A DNA stretch of 32,472 nt from Desulfobulbaceae bacterium (lineage in GTDB: Bacteria > Desulfobacterota > Desulfobulbia > Desulfobulbales > Desulfobulbaceae). How positions within the stretch are numbered: position 1 is the first letter of the stretch; every line of letters begins with the position of its first letter. This document shows positions 23,885-32,472 of the stretch, piece by piece. A model generated the notes under the pieces. The model had not been told where the DNA came from, made no database searches, and saw nothing but the letters and a program-made list of their open reading frames with translations. Both the position numbers and the translations under genes were made by a program. Location of the stretch: the NCBI GenBank assembly GCA_015489765.1, contig WFZC01000040.1, positions 1 through 32,472 on the forward strand. Direction: 5' to 3'.

Positions 23885-26800
23885 TCAACCGCTGAACTGA
23901 AATAATCCGGCCAGCTCCTCCCTGCTGATATTTTTCAGCAGCGACCCCTCATCTTCCGCAATCATTTCCCTGGCCAGGTTTTTTTTCTTTTCTATCAGAT
24001 GGTGGATCTTTTCTTCCAGGGTGCCGACGGTCACCAGCTTATAGACCTGGACCGGATGGCGCTGGCCCATGCGGTGCACCCTGGCCGTGGCCTGTTCTTC
24101 CTTGGCCGGGTTCCACCAGCGGTCATAATGGATGACAACCTGGGCGCCGGTGAGGTCAATGCCCGTGCCGCCGGCCAGCAGGCTGGCACTGCAGACCCGG
24201 CAGCCTGTTTCGGTATTGAACCGTTTGATCCTTGCGGCCCGTTCCCCGGCCGCCACCTTCCCGCGTATGCTTACATGATCAATTGATCTGCTGGCCAGCC
24301 AGTGTTCGATGATATCAAGCATGGTGGTAAACTGGCTGAACACCACAACCTTCAGTTTTGACTCCATGCACTGGTCAAGCAGGCTGGTGAACTCCGTCCA
24401 CTTGCCGCTTCCGTATCTCTCCCAGTCCCTGCAATCCTCGAGCAGGCAGACATGATCACAGATCTGTTTCAGGCGAGTGATGGCTGTCAGGATATGGGTA
24501 AAGTTATTTACAGACGGGTCTGCCGCAGCTTCCTGCAGGATACCCTGGGCAAGCTGCCCAACCTGGCGATAGGGCGCAACCTGGTCCGGATGAAGTGTAC
24601 AAAACCGGATGTCCTCGCTCCGGTCAGGCAGCTCTGCCAGCACCTGCTCTCTGGTGCGGCGGAGGATAAACGGATTGATGATTTTTTTGATCCGGAGCCG
24701 TTGCTGTTTGGTTTTATGGCGCTTGAATATTGTCCGGGCCGGCGCAGAGGAAAACAGGGCGGGCAGGCAAATGGTGAGCAGCGTCTGCACCTCTTCAATG
24801 CTGTTTTCTATCGGGGTGCCGCTTAATCCGAAGATGGATTCTGCCTGTAACTGCCTGGCCGCGTTATGGACGCCGGTTTTCCTGTTTTTCAGGTAGTGCA
24901 TCTCATCAAAGAAGATAATTTTGAAGCGATGGGTTGCAAATTGCTCAATATCACGGAGTAGAACACCGTAGGTGGTGACAATGATATTCTTCTGCAGACT
25001 GTCGCTGAAGCTCCGTTTCTGTCCATAGTGAACGGCAAGGGAAAGTTCGGGAAAAAATTTCTGCTGTTTTTCCGGCCAGTGATAGAGAACCGCGGCCGGG
25101 CAGACAATCAGGATCTTGTCGGCAGCGTCTGTGACCTGTTCGATAAGTCCGAAGGCCTGATGGGTTTTGCCCAGCCCCATGTCATCGGCAAGGATGCCGC
25201 CCAGGCCGTAATGATACAAACCATGGAGCCAGTTGACCCCGTCTGCCTGATAACGCCGCAGGTGGTTGTTGACTGTCCGCGGCAGGGATGGCAGGGCGTT
25301 ATCATTGTTGGCAAGTAAAAAGGTGAGGGCTGAGTCCGGCTCCACTTTGACCGACTTTTCCGCCCTGGTCCGGAGCCGGCATCCAAGCAGGAGCAATTCT
25401 TCCCTGGTAAGTTTGATTCGTCCGTCCCTGAGCAGTCGTTCCCTGCCGAGACAGTGGAACCAGGACAGGGATTTTTCCTGCAGATTTAACCACTTGCGGC
25501 CAGGAATGTATTGTTTTTTATCGGCCGCGGCTGCCAGGAGTTCATAAAGACTGATCTGCTGGTTTTCTATCAGGTAATAACCGGCCAGGTAGCACCAGTC
25601 ACGATCTTCGGAATAATCCGTCAGCTCGAGCAGGTCCGGCTCACTGACAATGACGAGTTGCCGAATTTCAGGGGCTACCTCGTGGATATCCGCACGCAGG
25701 GCGTCCCGGTTTGTTTCCAGAAAGCCGGGGATTTCATCCCGTTCAACAGTAAAGGAGTTCTCCTTTTCCTTTGTTGCGGCGGCGGCAAAGGAGAAAAGGG
25801 ACAGTGGCTTTTTCTCTTTCTTTTTTGTCAGCCGGTGAGCAGCAGGCAGCGGCGCCAGGGAAAATGATGTGGCATCAACAAGATAGCGGTTGCCGTAGCG
25901 GTATTTTTCCAGGTCGGCCAGGGACAGTTCCCGGCCATCATGCAGGCGGCACCAGTGCTCAACGCACAGGGTATCATCCTGCCTGCCGATAAACAACCTG
26001 CTGAATGGCCGGGCCTGGTCAACCGTGCGGATGCCGAACTGTTCCGGGCCAAGGGCTTTGAGCAGTTCCCAGGTATGGTGCCGGGGCAGGGTGAGGCGAA
26101 AAAGCGGTTTTTCCCCGTTGTCTGGTTCTCCTTCTCCTGTCTGCAATCGGTATAAACCCTGTTTGTCCACTGTCAGGGTAAATTTCGGCTCACAGTGCAA
26201 AAACAACAGTCTCGCCAGCCACATCAGGCCGGAAGTATCCTGATGCAGTTTTTTACCGGTGCTTCCCCTGGCCAGCAGGTGCTGTTCCGTCTCTGTTGCG
26301 GCTGTTTCAACCAGCCGGGATTGGAGAAGGGTATACCCGGCGCCGGCAGCGGCAGCAGATGGGTGGTCAATGCCCAGGGCCTGCATTAGTACTGTTGCCG
26401 GGCCGGAAAGACGCACCTGCAGCTCCAGGCCATCTGATTTTGTCATCTGCAGGAGAGTGGTTTCATCATCCGGACGCCAGGATATTTCCGGCCGGCCGTT
26501 GTCTGTCTGTCCGCAGAGATAGGCGCCGATCTTCTGCCAGGGGCTGTCGGCAAACAACAGGGGCAGGGGAGAGATTTTTTTGTCTGTTTCGCGCAGGCAG
26601 AGCAGGGCAAGGGCGGCCACGTGTTTGCAGCGATGCCCGTGCCTGGCGGCAACACAGGAACTGCACCAGCCGTCACGAAAGACAAAGGGGTGGCGCCGGG
26701 TTGTTCCAGGCATGCAGTTAATGGTTGCGGTTATATCATCAGAGGTAATTAATCCGGCGGAATTTCTGAAAAAGAGAAAAGAATTGACCTGCCGGCGCCT

Positions 26801-26935
26801 GATCAGGGCATGGGCGGCGTCAAGAACGGCAGGGGAAAACCAGGTCTTCAGAATAATGCGAAATTGGCCGGGCAGGGCCGCCATATCCTGGAGCCGGGAA
26901 ACTGAAAATGAGGGCAGGTTATCGGGTTGATTCAT
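23885..26935 (-). CDS. SWIM-zinc-finger SNF2-family helicase
   Basis: A protein of about 1016 residues of the bacterial SNF2/RapA-like superfamily 2 ATPases. Near the N terminus is a SWIM-like zinc motif, C91-x2-C94 then C103-K-H105, a slight variant of the usual CxC...CxH. The middle third is a poorly conserved accessory region. The ATPase core occupies the C-terminal 470 residues: motif I DDMGLGKTHQ at about 583, DEMH box at about 675, SGTPIENS (motif III), and motif VI HRMGQRHPVQ at about 960. Such proteins translocate on double-stranded DNA or remodel protein-DNA complexes. The ATG at 26935 is preferred over a non-ATG extension to 26968. It is divergent from uvrB, compatible with a DNA-repair link. 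Confidence 0.9.
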   Translation of the reverse strand: MNQPDNLPSFSVSRLQDMAALPGQFRIILKTWFSPAVLDAAHALIRRRQVNSFLFFRNSAGLITSDDITATINCMPGTTRRHPFVFRDGWCSSCVAARHGHRCKHVAALALLCLRETDKKISPLPLLFADSPWQKIGAYLCGQTDNGRPEISWRPDDETTLLQMTKSDGLELQVRLSGPATVLMQALGIDHPSAAAAGAGYTLLQSRLVETAATETEQHLLARGSTGKKLHQDTSGLMWLARLLFLHCEPKFTLTVDKQGLYRLQTGEGEPDNGEKPLFRLTLPRHHTWELLKALGPEQFGIRTVDQARPFSRLFIGRQDDTLCVEHWCRLHDGRELSLADLEKYRYGNRYLVDATSFSLAPLPAAHRLTKKKEKKPLSLFSFAAAATKEKENSFTVERDEIPGFLETNRDALRADIHEVAPEIRQLVIVSEPDLLELTDYSEDRDWCYLAGYYLIENQQISLYELLAAAADKKQYIPGRKWLNLQEKSLSWFHCLGRERLLRDGRIKLTREELLLLGCRLRTRAEKSVKVEPDSALTFLLANNDNALPSLPRTVNNHLRRYQADGVNWLHGLYHYGLGGILADDMGLGKTHQAFGLIEQVTDAADKILIVCPAAVLYHWPEKQQKFFPELSLAVHYGQKRSFSDSLQKNIIVTTYGVLLRDIEQFATHRFKIIFFDEMHYLKNRKTGVHNAARQLQAESIFGLSGTPIENSIEEVQTLLTICLPALFSSAPARTIFKRHKTKQQRLRIKKIINPFILRRTREQVLAELPDRSEDIRFCTLHPDQVAPYRQVGQLAQGILQEAAADPSVNNFTHILTAITRLKQICDHVCLLEDCRDWERYGSGKWTEFTSLLDQCMESKLKVVVFSQFTTMLDIIEHWLASRSIDHVSIRGKVAAGERAARIKRFNTETGCRVCSASLLAGGTGIDLTGAQVVIHYDRWWNPAKEEQATARVHRMGQRHPVQVYKLVTVGTLEEKIHHLIEKKKNLAREMIAEDEGSLLKNISREELAGLFQFSG

Positions 26936-27074
26936 GATTTCACAAGGGATGAGAATAAAATTTATCAAATATATTACGAAGGTAAGCCAAAAACAAGGAT
27001 TGTTTTGTCGTTATGTTCCCACAGGTTTTCTCCGGGATCATGAAACCTCACCCCGGTTGCATTTCATAATTATT

Positions 27075-27091
27075 CCGGGTAACTTTACCGG
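27075..27091 (+). promoter_or_regulatory. hairpin overlapping the uvrB ribosome-binding region
   Basis: CCGGGTAA (27075-27082) can pair with TTACCGG (27085-27091) with one bulged G, ending two bases before the uvrB ATG. No ordinary Shine-Dalgarno sequence is visible. The two-base loop is tight, so the structure may not form as drawn. Confidence 0.25.
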
Positions 27092-27093
27092 CC

Positions 27094-29127
27094 ATGGACA
27101 TCCCCTTTCAACTCGTCAGTGAATTCACCCCTTCCGGGGACCAGCCCCGGGCCATCGAAGAGCTGAGCCGCGGCATCGAGCAGGGCATCCGTGACCAGGT
27201 CCTGCTTGGCGTCACCGGCAGCGGCAAGACCTTTACCATGGCCCAGGTCATCGCCCGGGTGCAGCGACCGGCCCTGGTGCTGGCGCCCAACAAGACCCTG
27301 GCCGCGCAGTTGTTTGCCGAGTTCAGGGAACTTTTCCCCCATAATGCGGTCGAATATTTTGTCTCCTACTATGATTATTACCAGCCCGAGGCCTATATCC
27401 CGGCATCTGACACCTATATTGAGAAGGATTCATCCATCAACGATGCCATTGATAAGATGCGCCATTCCGCGACCCGTTCCCTGCTCACCCGCGAAGATGT
27501 GTTGATTGTCGCCTCGGTCTCCTGTATTTACGGCCTCGGTTCTCCCGATGAATACAAAAACATGCACCTCTTTCTGCGGGTGGGCGAGGACTATGCCATG
27601 GAAGAGGTCCTGCGGCGGCTGGCCTTCATGCTCTATGAGCGCAACGAGTTTTCTTTCCATCGGGGCACCTTTCGGGTGCGCGGCGATGTGCTTGAAATCT
27701 TTCCGGTCCATGAGGAAGACCATGCCCTGCGGGTGGAGTTTTTCGGCGATACGGTGGAGGCGATCACCGTGGTTGATCCCCTGCGTGGGGTGGTGATCAG
27801 TGACCTGGAGGAGTACACGGTCTTTCCGGGCAGCCATTTTGTCACCAGCCGGGAAAACCTGCAGCGGGCCATGCGTACCATCAAGGAAGAGCTTGCCCTG
27901 CGGCTGGAGGAACTCAAGGCGGAAAACCGCCTGGTCGAGGCCCAGCGGTTGGAGCAGCGGACCATGTTTGATTTGGAAATGATCAGCGAGCTTGGCTACT
28001 GTAACGGCATTGAAAATTACAGCCGCCACCTGACCGGCAAGCCGCCGGGCGTGGCCCCGCCCAACCTGCTTGATTATTTTCCCGACAATTACCTGATGTT
28101 CATTGATGAATCGCACATTGCCGTCTCCCAGGTGGGCGGCATGTACAACGGTGACCGGTCCCGGAAACAGACCCTGGTCGACTATGGGTTCCGGTTGCCG
28201 TCGGCCCTGGACAACAGGCCCCTGCGTTTTGATGAATTTGAGCAGCGCATTCACCAGGTAATCTATGTTTCCGCCACACCAGGCCCCTATGAATTGAAAA
28301 AAACCGAAGGCCGGGTGGTGGAGCAGCTTATTCGGCCCACCGGTCTGCTTGATCCGAAAATCGAGGTGCGGCCGGCCACCACCCAGGTGGATGACCTGCT
28401 GGAGGAGATTCGGCTTTGCGGCGAGCGGGGCGAGGCCGTGCTGGTCACCACCCTGACCAAGCGGATGGCGGAAGATCTGACCGAGTATTATGAAAATGTC
28501 GGGGTGCGGGTCAGGTATCTCCATTCAGACATCAAGACCCTGGAACGGGTGGAACTGATCCGGGAACTGCGCAACGGCGAATACAACGTCCTGATCGGCA
28601 TCAACCTGTTGCGGGAAGGGCTTGATATCCCGGAGGTCTCGCTGGTGGCCATCCTTGATGCCGACAAGGAGGGGTTCCTGCGCTCGGAGCGCTCCCTGGT
28701 GCAGACCTGCGGCCGGGCGGCCCGTAATGCCGAGGGCAGGGTTATCCTCTATGCGGACAAGATCACAAAATCCATGCGGTTTACCATTGATGAAACCAAC
28801 AGAAGGCGGGCGATTCAGGACCGGTATAATAAAGAGCATGGCATCGTGCCCCGGACTATTAAATCAGAGGTCAAGGATTCCATGGCCCTGCACCTGAAGG
28901 CCTCGGGCTGGGAGGGGACGGTCTATGGCGAAACCGTTGCCGATGATGGCCTTGCCAGGGCGGCAGAACCGGTGATAGTGTATCAAAATCTTGGTGATTT
29001 GCGGGCGGAAATACAAGAACTTGAGAAAAAGATGCGGGCCGCGGCTGAAAAACTGGCCTTTGAAGAGGCGGCCGCCTACCGTGACCGGATGAATGAACTG
29101 AAAATGCTGGAGCTGGAAGTTGGCTGA
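27094..29127 (+). CDS. uvrB: UvrABC excinuclease subunit B
   Basis: A complete 677-residue UvrB, the damage-verifying helicase-like subunit of nucleotide excision repair. Motifs include [14 protein letters not shown] at the N terminus, the Walker A GVTGSGKT, the beta-hairpin region [12 protein letters not shown] that inserts between DNA strands, the DESH box in [12 protein letters not shown], and motif VI around QTCGRAARN. The C-terminal UVR coiled-coil that contacts UvrC ([20 protein letters not shown]) is intact. The start matches the family. Its stop overlaps the TTG start of the acyltransferase gene by eight bases. No clear SOS box was identified upstream. Confidence 0.97.
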   Translation: MDIPFQLVSEFTPSGDQPRAIEELSRGIEQGIRDQVLLGVTGSGKTFTMAQVIARVQRPALVLAPNKTLAAQLFAEFRELFPHNAVEYFVSYYDYYQPEAYIPASDTYIEKDSSINDAIDKMRHSATRSLLTREDVLIVASVSCIYGLGSPDEYKNMHLFLRVGEDYAMEEVLRRLAFMLYERNEFSFHRGTFRVRGDVLEIFPVHEEDHALRVEFFGDTVEAITVVDPLRGVVISDLEEYTVFPGSHFVTSRENLQRAMRTIKEELALRLEELKAENRLVEAQRLEQRTMFDLEMISELGYCNGIENYSRHLTGKPPGVAPPNLLDYFPDNYLMFIDESHIAVSQVGGMYNGDRSRKQTLVDYGFRLPSALDNRPLRFDEFEQRIHQVIYVSATPGPYELKKTEGRVVEQLIRPTGLLDPKIEVRPATTQVDDLLEEIRLCGERGEAVLVTTLTKRMAEDLTEYYENVGVRVRYLHSDIKTLERVELIRELRNGEYNVLIGINLLREGLDIPEVSLVAILDADKEGFLRSERSLVQTCGRAARNAEGRVILYADKITKSMRFTIDETNRRRAIQDRYNKEHGIVPRTIKSEVKDSMALHLKASGWEGTVYGETVADDGLARAAEPVIVYQNLGDLRAEIQELEKKMRAAAEKLAFEEAAAYRDRMNELKMLELEVG

Positions 29128-29797
29128 TTTCTGGTACAGGGTTGCCGTTATTGTCGTGCCCCGGCTGTATGTGGCCCTGTCCCGGGTCTGGTTCGCCACC
29201 TGCCGGGTGCGGATTGAGGGCAGGGAACACCTGCAGGCCGGGCTTGAGAGGGGAACGATTATTGCCGCCTTCTGGCATTATTCCATGCTTTATATCTTTT
29301 ATAATTTGCGGGCCCTGTCCGCGGCAATTATGGTCAGCGCTTCAAAGGACGGTGAGTATATTGCCCGGGTCGCCCGGTTGCTGGGGCATGTACCGGTGCG
29401 TGGCTCATCCAACCAGAAGGGCGTGAGCGGGTTAAAAAAAATGTTGCGTGAGGTGCGAAACGGTAACAATGCGGGTATTGTTGCCGACGGCTCCCAGGGA
29501 CCAGCGCGCAAGGCCCAGGCCGGCGCCATCCTGGTCGCGTCCAGGACCGGGAGCGCCATCCTGCCCATGGCCTGGGCGGCCGACCGCTATATTGCCTTTC
29601 ATTCCTGGGACCGGACCGCAGTGCCGCTGCCCTTTTGCCGGATGAATTTTCAGTATGGCGAACCCCTGCTGGTGCCAAAGGGAATCAAGGGAGAGGAAAT
29701 CGAGGAATATCGCAAGCAGCTGGAAGACAGGCTTAATCTCCTCTATGAAACCGCCTGGCAACGGGTTGGACGCAGACCGCATGATGTAAACGCTTAA
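29120..29797 (+). CDS. DUF374 lysophospholipid acyltransferase family protein
   Basis: A 225-residue membrane-associated protein of the DUF374 branch of the LPLAT acyltransferases. The N terminus is a hydrophobic segment ([19 protein letters not shown]). The HX4D-like box is replaced by FWHYSMLY, as is usual in DUF374. [26 protein letters not shown] and the [13 protein letters not shown] loop are typical. Members are thought to acylate lipid or lipid A-like acceptors at the inner membrane. The start is a TTG overlapping the uvrB stop by eight bases, because no earlier ATG exists in frame. The last two codons and the stop lie inside an 8-bp tandem repeat. Confidence 0.88.
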   Translation: MADFWYRVAVIVVPRLYVALSRVWFATCRVRIEGREHLQAGLERGTIIAAFWHYSMLYIFYNLRALSAAIMVSASKDGEYIARVARLLGHVPVRGSSNQKGVSGLKKMLREVRNGNNAGIVADGSQGPARKAQAGAILVASRTGSAILPMAWAADRYIAFHSWDRTAVPLPFCRMNFQYGEPLLVPKGIKGEEIEEYRKQLEDRLNLLYETAWQRVGRRPHDVNA

Positions 29798-29847
29798 ACG
29801 CTTGAACGTTTGAACGCTCAAACGCTTAAACGCTTAAACACTTAAAC
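29788..29847. repeat. 8-bp tandem repeat (AAACGCTT), 7.5 copies
   Basis: Consecutive 8-base units run from 29788 to 29843 plus half a unit. Four are exact AAACGCTT and three carry one to three changes (GAACGTTT, GAACGCTC, AAACACTT). The first junction supplies the TAA stop of the acyltransferase gene, and the array ends about two bases before the cobB ribosome binding site, so copy number would change only the intergenic spacing. Confidence 0.9.
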
Positions 29848-29861
29848 CAAGGGAATACCAG

Positions 29862-31277
29862 GTGACCAGAAATACTGATACAAAAAATCCTTGTGCCGTG
29901 ATCATCGGCGGTCTGTCGGGCGGTTCCGGCAAGTCAGTGGCCACGGTCGGCCTGATTGCGGCCCTGCAGGAAGAGGGCCTGGTCATTCCTTTCAAAAAGG
30001 GGCCGGACTATATCGATGCCGGCTGGATGGGCAAGGCTGCCGGTCATCCCTGCTATAACCTTGATCCCTACCTGATGTCGCCCGATGTCCTGAAGGCATC
30101 CTTCCTCTCCCACGCCGCCGGGGCCGATTTTGCCGTCATCGAGGGCAATCGCGGCCTTTTTGACGGCGTTGACCCGGACGGCTCCTTTTCCACGGCTGAA
30201 CTGGCCCTTGCCCTTGACCTGCCGGTCCTGCTGGTGGTGAACTGTTCCAAAACCACCCGCACCGTTGCCGCCATGGTCCTTGGCTGTCGTGGCCTGGAAC
30301 CACGCCTGCGCCTGGCCGGAGTCATTTTGAACCAGATCGCCACACCCCGCCATGAAACCGTTATCCGGCAGGCTGTGGAAAAGTATACCGGCGTGCCGGT
30401 TTTGGGCATCGTCCCCCGCCTGAAGACCGACATCTTTCCCATGCGCCACCTTGGTGTTACCCCGCACCAGGAATCAACAACAGCCGATGAAGCTGTTGCC
30501 CAACTTGCTGACCTTGCCAGGCAAAACTTTGATCTGGAAAAAATTATCACCAAAATGCAACCGGTAACCGGTAACCCGGAACACTCAACCTTGAATCTTG
30601 AACCCGGAACCCAAAACCCAGAACCCGAAATCCATATAGGTGTCTTGCGTGACGCTGCCTTTCAGTTCTATTACCAGGAAAACCTGGAGGCCCTGGAAGG
30701 GCAGGGCGCAAGACTTGTCATGATCGATGCCCTGCGGGCGGAAAAATTGCCGGATAATCTGGATGCTCTGTACATCGGCGGCGGTTTTCCTGAAACCAGC
30801 GCCCGGCAGTTAGCGGCAAACAGCTCCTTTCGTGCCTCGGTCCGCCAGGCGGCTGAACAGGGTCTACCCATCTATGCGGAATGCGGTGGCCTGATCTTCC
30901 TGGGCAGCTCCATAGTCCTTGATGGAGAAGACTTTCCCATGGCCGGTGTTTTTCCGGTTACATTCGGCATGGGGAGCAGACCCCAGGCCCACGGCTATTC
31001 CATCTGCACCGTGGAACGGGAGAATGGTTTTTATCCAATCGGCACCAGGATCAAGGGACATGAGTTTCGTTATTCCACCGTGGACCACTGGGACGGGGAG
31101 CCGGACCGACTTGCCCTGCGGATGGAGCGGGGGACAGGCTTTGTCAGTCGGCGGGACGGCCTGGTGAAAAACAATGTCCTGGCCCTGTACACCCATGTGC
31201 TTGCGCCCGGAACTCCGGAATGGGCAACCGGCCTGGTCCGGGCCGCCCGCCAATATGCTGCCGGTAAAAAGGGGTGA
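29862..31277 (+). CDS. cobB: cobyrinate a,c-diamide synthase
   Basis: A 471-residue CobB/CbiA enzyme, which amidates the a and c side chains of cobyrinic acid (or its hydrogenobyrinic analogue) using glutamine and ATP in cobalamin synthesis. The ATP-binding domain starts with GGLSGGSGKSVATVGL, followed by KKGPDYIDAGWM and EGNRGLFDGVD. The C-terminal class I glutamine amidotransferase has the nucleophile C341 in YAECGGLIFLG and the downstream histidine in YTHVLAPG. The GTG start has an AAGGGA site seven bases upstream. An unusual Asn/Pro/Glu-rich linker (about residues 233-257) joins the domains. No other cobalamin genes are adjacent, though a B12-binding-type radical SAM protein lies elsewhere in the window. 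Confidence 0.94.
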   Translation: MTRNTDTKNPCAVIIGGLSGGSGKSVATVGLIAALQEEGLVIPFKKGPDYIDAGWMGKAAGHPCYNLDPYLMSPDVLKASFLSHAAGADFAVIEGNRGLFDGVDPDGSFSTAELALALDLPVLLVVNCSKTTRTVAAMVLGCRGLEPRLRLAGVILNQIATPRHETVIRQAVEKYTGVPVLGIVPRLKTDIFPMRHLGVTPHQESTTADEAVAQLADLARQNFDLEKIITKMQPVTGNPEHSTLNLEPGTQNPEPEIHIGVLRDAAFQFYYQENLEALEGQGARLVMIDALRAEKLPDNLDALYIGGGFPETSARQLAANSSFRASVRQAAEQGLPIYAECGGLIFLGSSIVLDGEDFPMAGVFPVTFGMGSRPQAHGYSICTVERENGFYPIGTRIKGHEFRYSTVDHWDGEPDRLALRMERGTGFVSRRDGLVKNNVLALYTHVLAPGTPEWATGLVRAARQYAAGKKG

Positions 31278-31280
31278 ACC

Positions 31281-32472
31281 ATGAGCAGCCGGGAGCCCAT
31301 CCATACCCTCAAACAGGTCTTTGGTTTTGATGCCTTTCTTCCCGGCCAGCGGCAGGTCATTGATATCGTCCTGGCCGGACGTTCCGCCCTTGCCGTCTTT
31401 CCCACCGGCCAGGGCAAGAGTCTCTGCTACCAGTTACCTGCCCTGCATCTCTCCGGCCTGACCCTGGTTATCTCGCCGCTCATGGCCCTGATGAAGGACC
31501 AGGTTGATTTTCTCCGCGCAAAGGATATTGCTGCGGCCCGTCTTGATTCCTCGCTTGATTTCAGCGAGATAAACGAAATATATAATCAACTGGATAAGGG
31601 TGAAATACAATTGCTCTATGTGGCGCCCGAGCGTTTTGCCAATGAACGTTTTGTCGGCCTTGTGTCCAGGCTGACCATCTCCCTGATGGTGATCGACGAG
31701 GCGCACTGTATTTCCGAGTGGGGCCATAATTTTCGTCCCGATTACCTGAAGCTGGCCGAGCTCATCCCCCTGTTCAACGACCCTGCGGTCCTGGCCTTGA
31801 CCGCCACGGCAACCCCCAAGGTGTCGGCTGACATCAGCAAAGCCTTTGCCATCCAGCCCCGGGATGTTGTCCAGACCGGGTTTTACCGTCCCAACCTGAC
31901 CCTGCTGTTTGAACCTTCGCCGGATGCGGACCAACTGCTCCTTGACCATATCGGCAGGCGCACGCCCGGGGCCACCATTGTTTACGTGACCCTGCAGAAA
32001 ACAGCGGAAAAAGTTGCCGACCTGCTCACCGAAGCAGGCCATGAGGCCAGGGCCTACCATGCCGGACTCAAGGATGAGCTGCGCCGGGAGGTCCAGGACT
32101 GGTTCATGGCTTCGGACACCGCCATTGTCGTGGCCACTATTGCCTTTGGCATGGGTATTGACAAGGCGGATATCCGTAACGTCTACCACTATAATCTTGC
32201 CAAGAGCCTGGAAAATTACGCCCAGGAGATCGGCCGGGCCGGTCGGGACTCCAACCCTTCCACCTGCACTGTGCTGGGCGGCGGAGGCGACCTTGTCACC
32301 CTGGAAAATTTTGTCCATGGCGACACCCCGGATGAGGACATGGTGCGGGCCTGCATCGACCATCTCCTTGCCGGGGAAAAATTTTTCTCCTGTTCGATCT
32401 ATGAGCTTGGCGGCCTGTTTGATATGCGGCCCCTGGTTGTCAAAACCCTGCTCACCTATCTCGAGCTTGAGA
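31281..32472 (+). CDS. recQ: RecQ-family ATP-dependent DNA helicase (3' end cut by window)
   Basis: An open frame of 397 codons runs off the right edge. It is a superfamily 2 RecQ helicase, unwinding DNA 3' to 5' in repair and recombination. Visible motifs are the RecQ N-terminal FGFDAFLPGQRQVI (motif 0), Walker A FPTGQGKSLCYQLP, the DEAH box with aromatic-rich loop in DEAHCISEWGHNFRPDY, LTATATPKV (motif III), VYVTLQKTAEKVA (motif IV), TIAFGMGIDKADIR (motif V) and QEIGRAGRD (motif VI). The RQC and HRDC parts would lie beyond the window. The ATG at 31281 is three bases after the cobB stop, so the two genes are probably coupled. Confidence 0.93.
   Translation, partial: MSSREPIHTLKQVFGFDAFLPGQRQVIDIVLAGRSALAVFPTGQGKSLCYQLPALHLSGLTLVISPLMALMKDQVDFLRAKDIAAARLDSSLDFSEINEIYNQLDKGEIQLLYVAPERFANERFVGLVSRLTISLMVIDEAHCISEWGHNFRPDYLKLAELIPLFNDPAVLALTATATPKVSADISKAFAIQPRDVVQTGFYRPNLTLLFEPSPDADQLLLDHIGRRTPGATIVYVTLQKTAEKVADLLTEAGHEARAYHAGLKDELRREVQDWFMASDTAIVVATIAFGMGIDKADIRNVYHYNLAKSLENYAQEIGRAGRDSNPSTCTVLGGGGDLVTLENFVHGDTPDEDMVRACIDHLLAGEKFFSCSIYELGGLFDMRPLVVKTLLTYLELE

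Noticed and set aside
29788-29847. Phase-variation switch for the acyltransferase
   Set aside because: The stop codon is formed at the first repeat junction, so gain or loss of later units would not change the reading frame.
31434-32363. 309-codon minus-strand open frame over recQ
   Set aside because: Antisense to all the RecQ helicase motifs; no domain seen.

Overview
The window looks like a chromosomal segment of a Gram-negative anaerobe of the Desulfobacterota (deltaproteobacterial sulfur-metabolising type, perhaps Desulfobulbales). This rests on gene content: an octaheme c-type cytochrome, a four-cluster ferredoxin, a fused B12-binding-type radical SAM/DUF2344 protein, outer-membrane lipoproteins, an ADP-forming acyl-CoA synthetase and an apparent selenoprotein. 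There is no rRNA, tRNA, CRISPR array, phage or transposase gene. The lineage is an inference.

Layout. (1) 15-4733, plus strand: a tight housekeeping run of yraN, pdxA, tmk, a TPR lipoprotein and a LolB-like lipoprotein. (2) 4761-7261: an octaheme cytochrome of the hydroxylamine-oxidoreductase superfamily with a promoter candidate and a clear intrinsic terminator, then an exported endonuclease/exonuclease/phosphatase-fold lipoprotein. (3) 7262-9941: a gene-poor stretch with a 131-bp imperfect palindrome, a four-cluster ferredoxin (minus), about 650 bp of AT-rich DNA with repeat-like hairpins, and a two-AMIN-domain envelope protein (minus). (4) 9942-15311, plus: the radical SAM protein, a TrpB2-type tryptophan synthase beta chain and a PBP4-type D,D-carboxypeptidase. 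(5) 15311-16633: a 99-bp tandem repeat between two convergent stop codons, then a GH114-type exported protein and a small thioredoxin-fold gene, both on the minus strand. (6) 16808-22517, plus: an acetoin-utilisation-like (acu) module of HDAC-type deacetylase, CBS-ACT protein, ADP-forming acyl-CoA synthetase and a CoA-transferase fused to a GNAT acetyltransferase. (7) 22638-32472: cyclopropane fatty acid synthase, a SWIM/SNF2 helicase (minus), uvrB, a DUF374 acyltransferase, cobyrinate a,c-diamide synthase, and a RecQ helicase cut off by the window edge.

The most notable observation is the small minus-strand gene at 16370-16633. It has an excellent ribosome binding site and a thioredoxin-like fold, but an in-frame UGA sits exactly where the first cysteine of a CxxC redox motif belongs (UGA-Pro-Arg-Cys). 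A hairpin with bacterial SECIS geometry follows the UGA. It is best read as an 87-residue selenoprotein with a U-x-x-C active site, which an ordinary gene caller would miss or start after the UGA.

The second point of interest is the acu-like module. It places a lysine deacetylase, a ligand sensor, an acetyl-CoA-forming enzyme and an acetyltransferase domain in one operon, suggesting acetate/acyl-CoA metabolism controlled by reversible acetylation.
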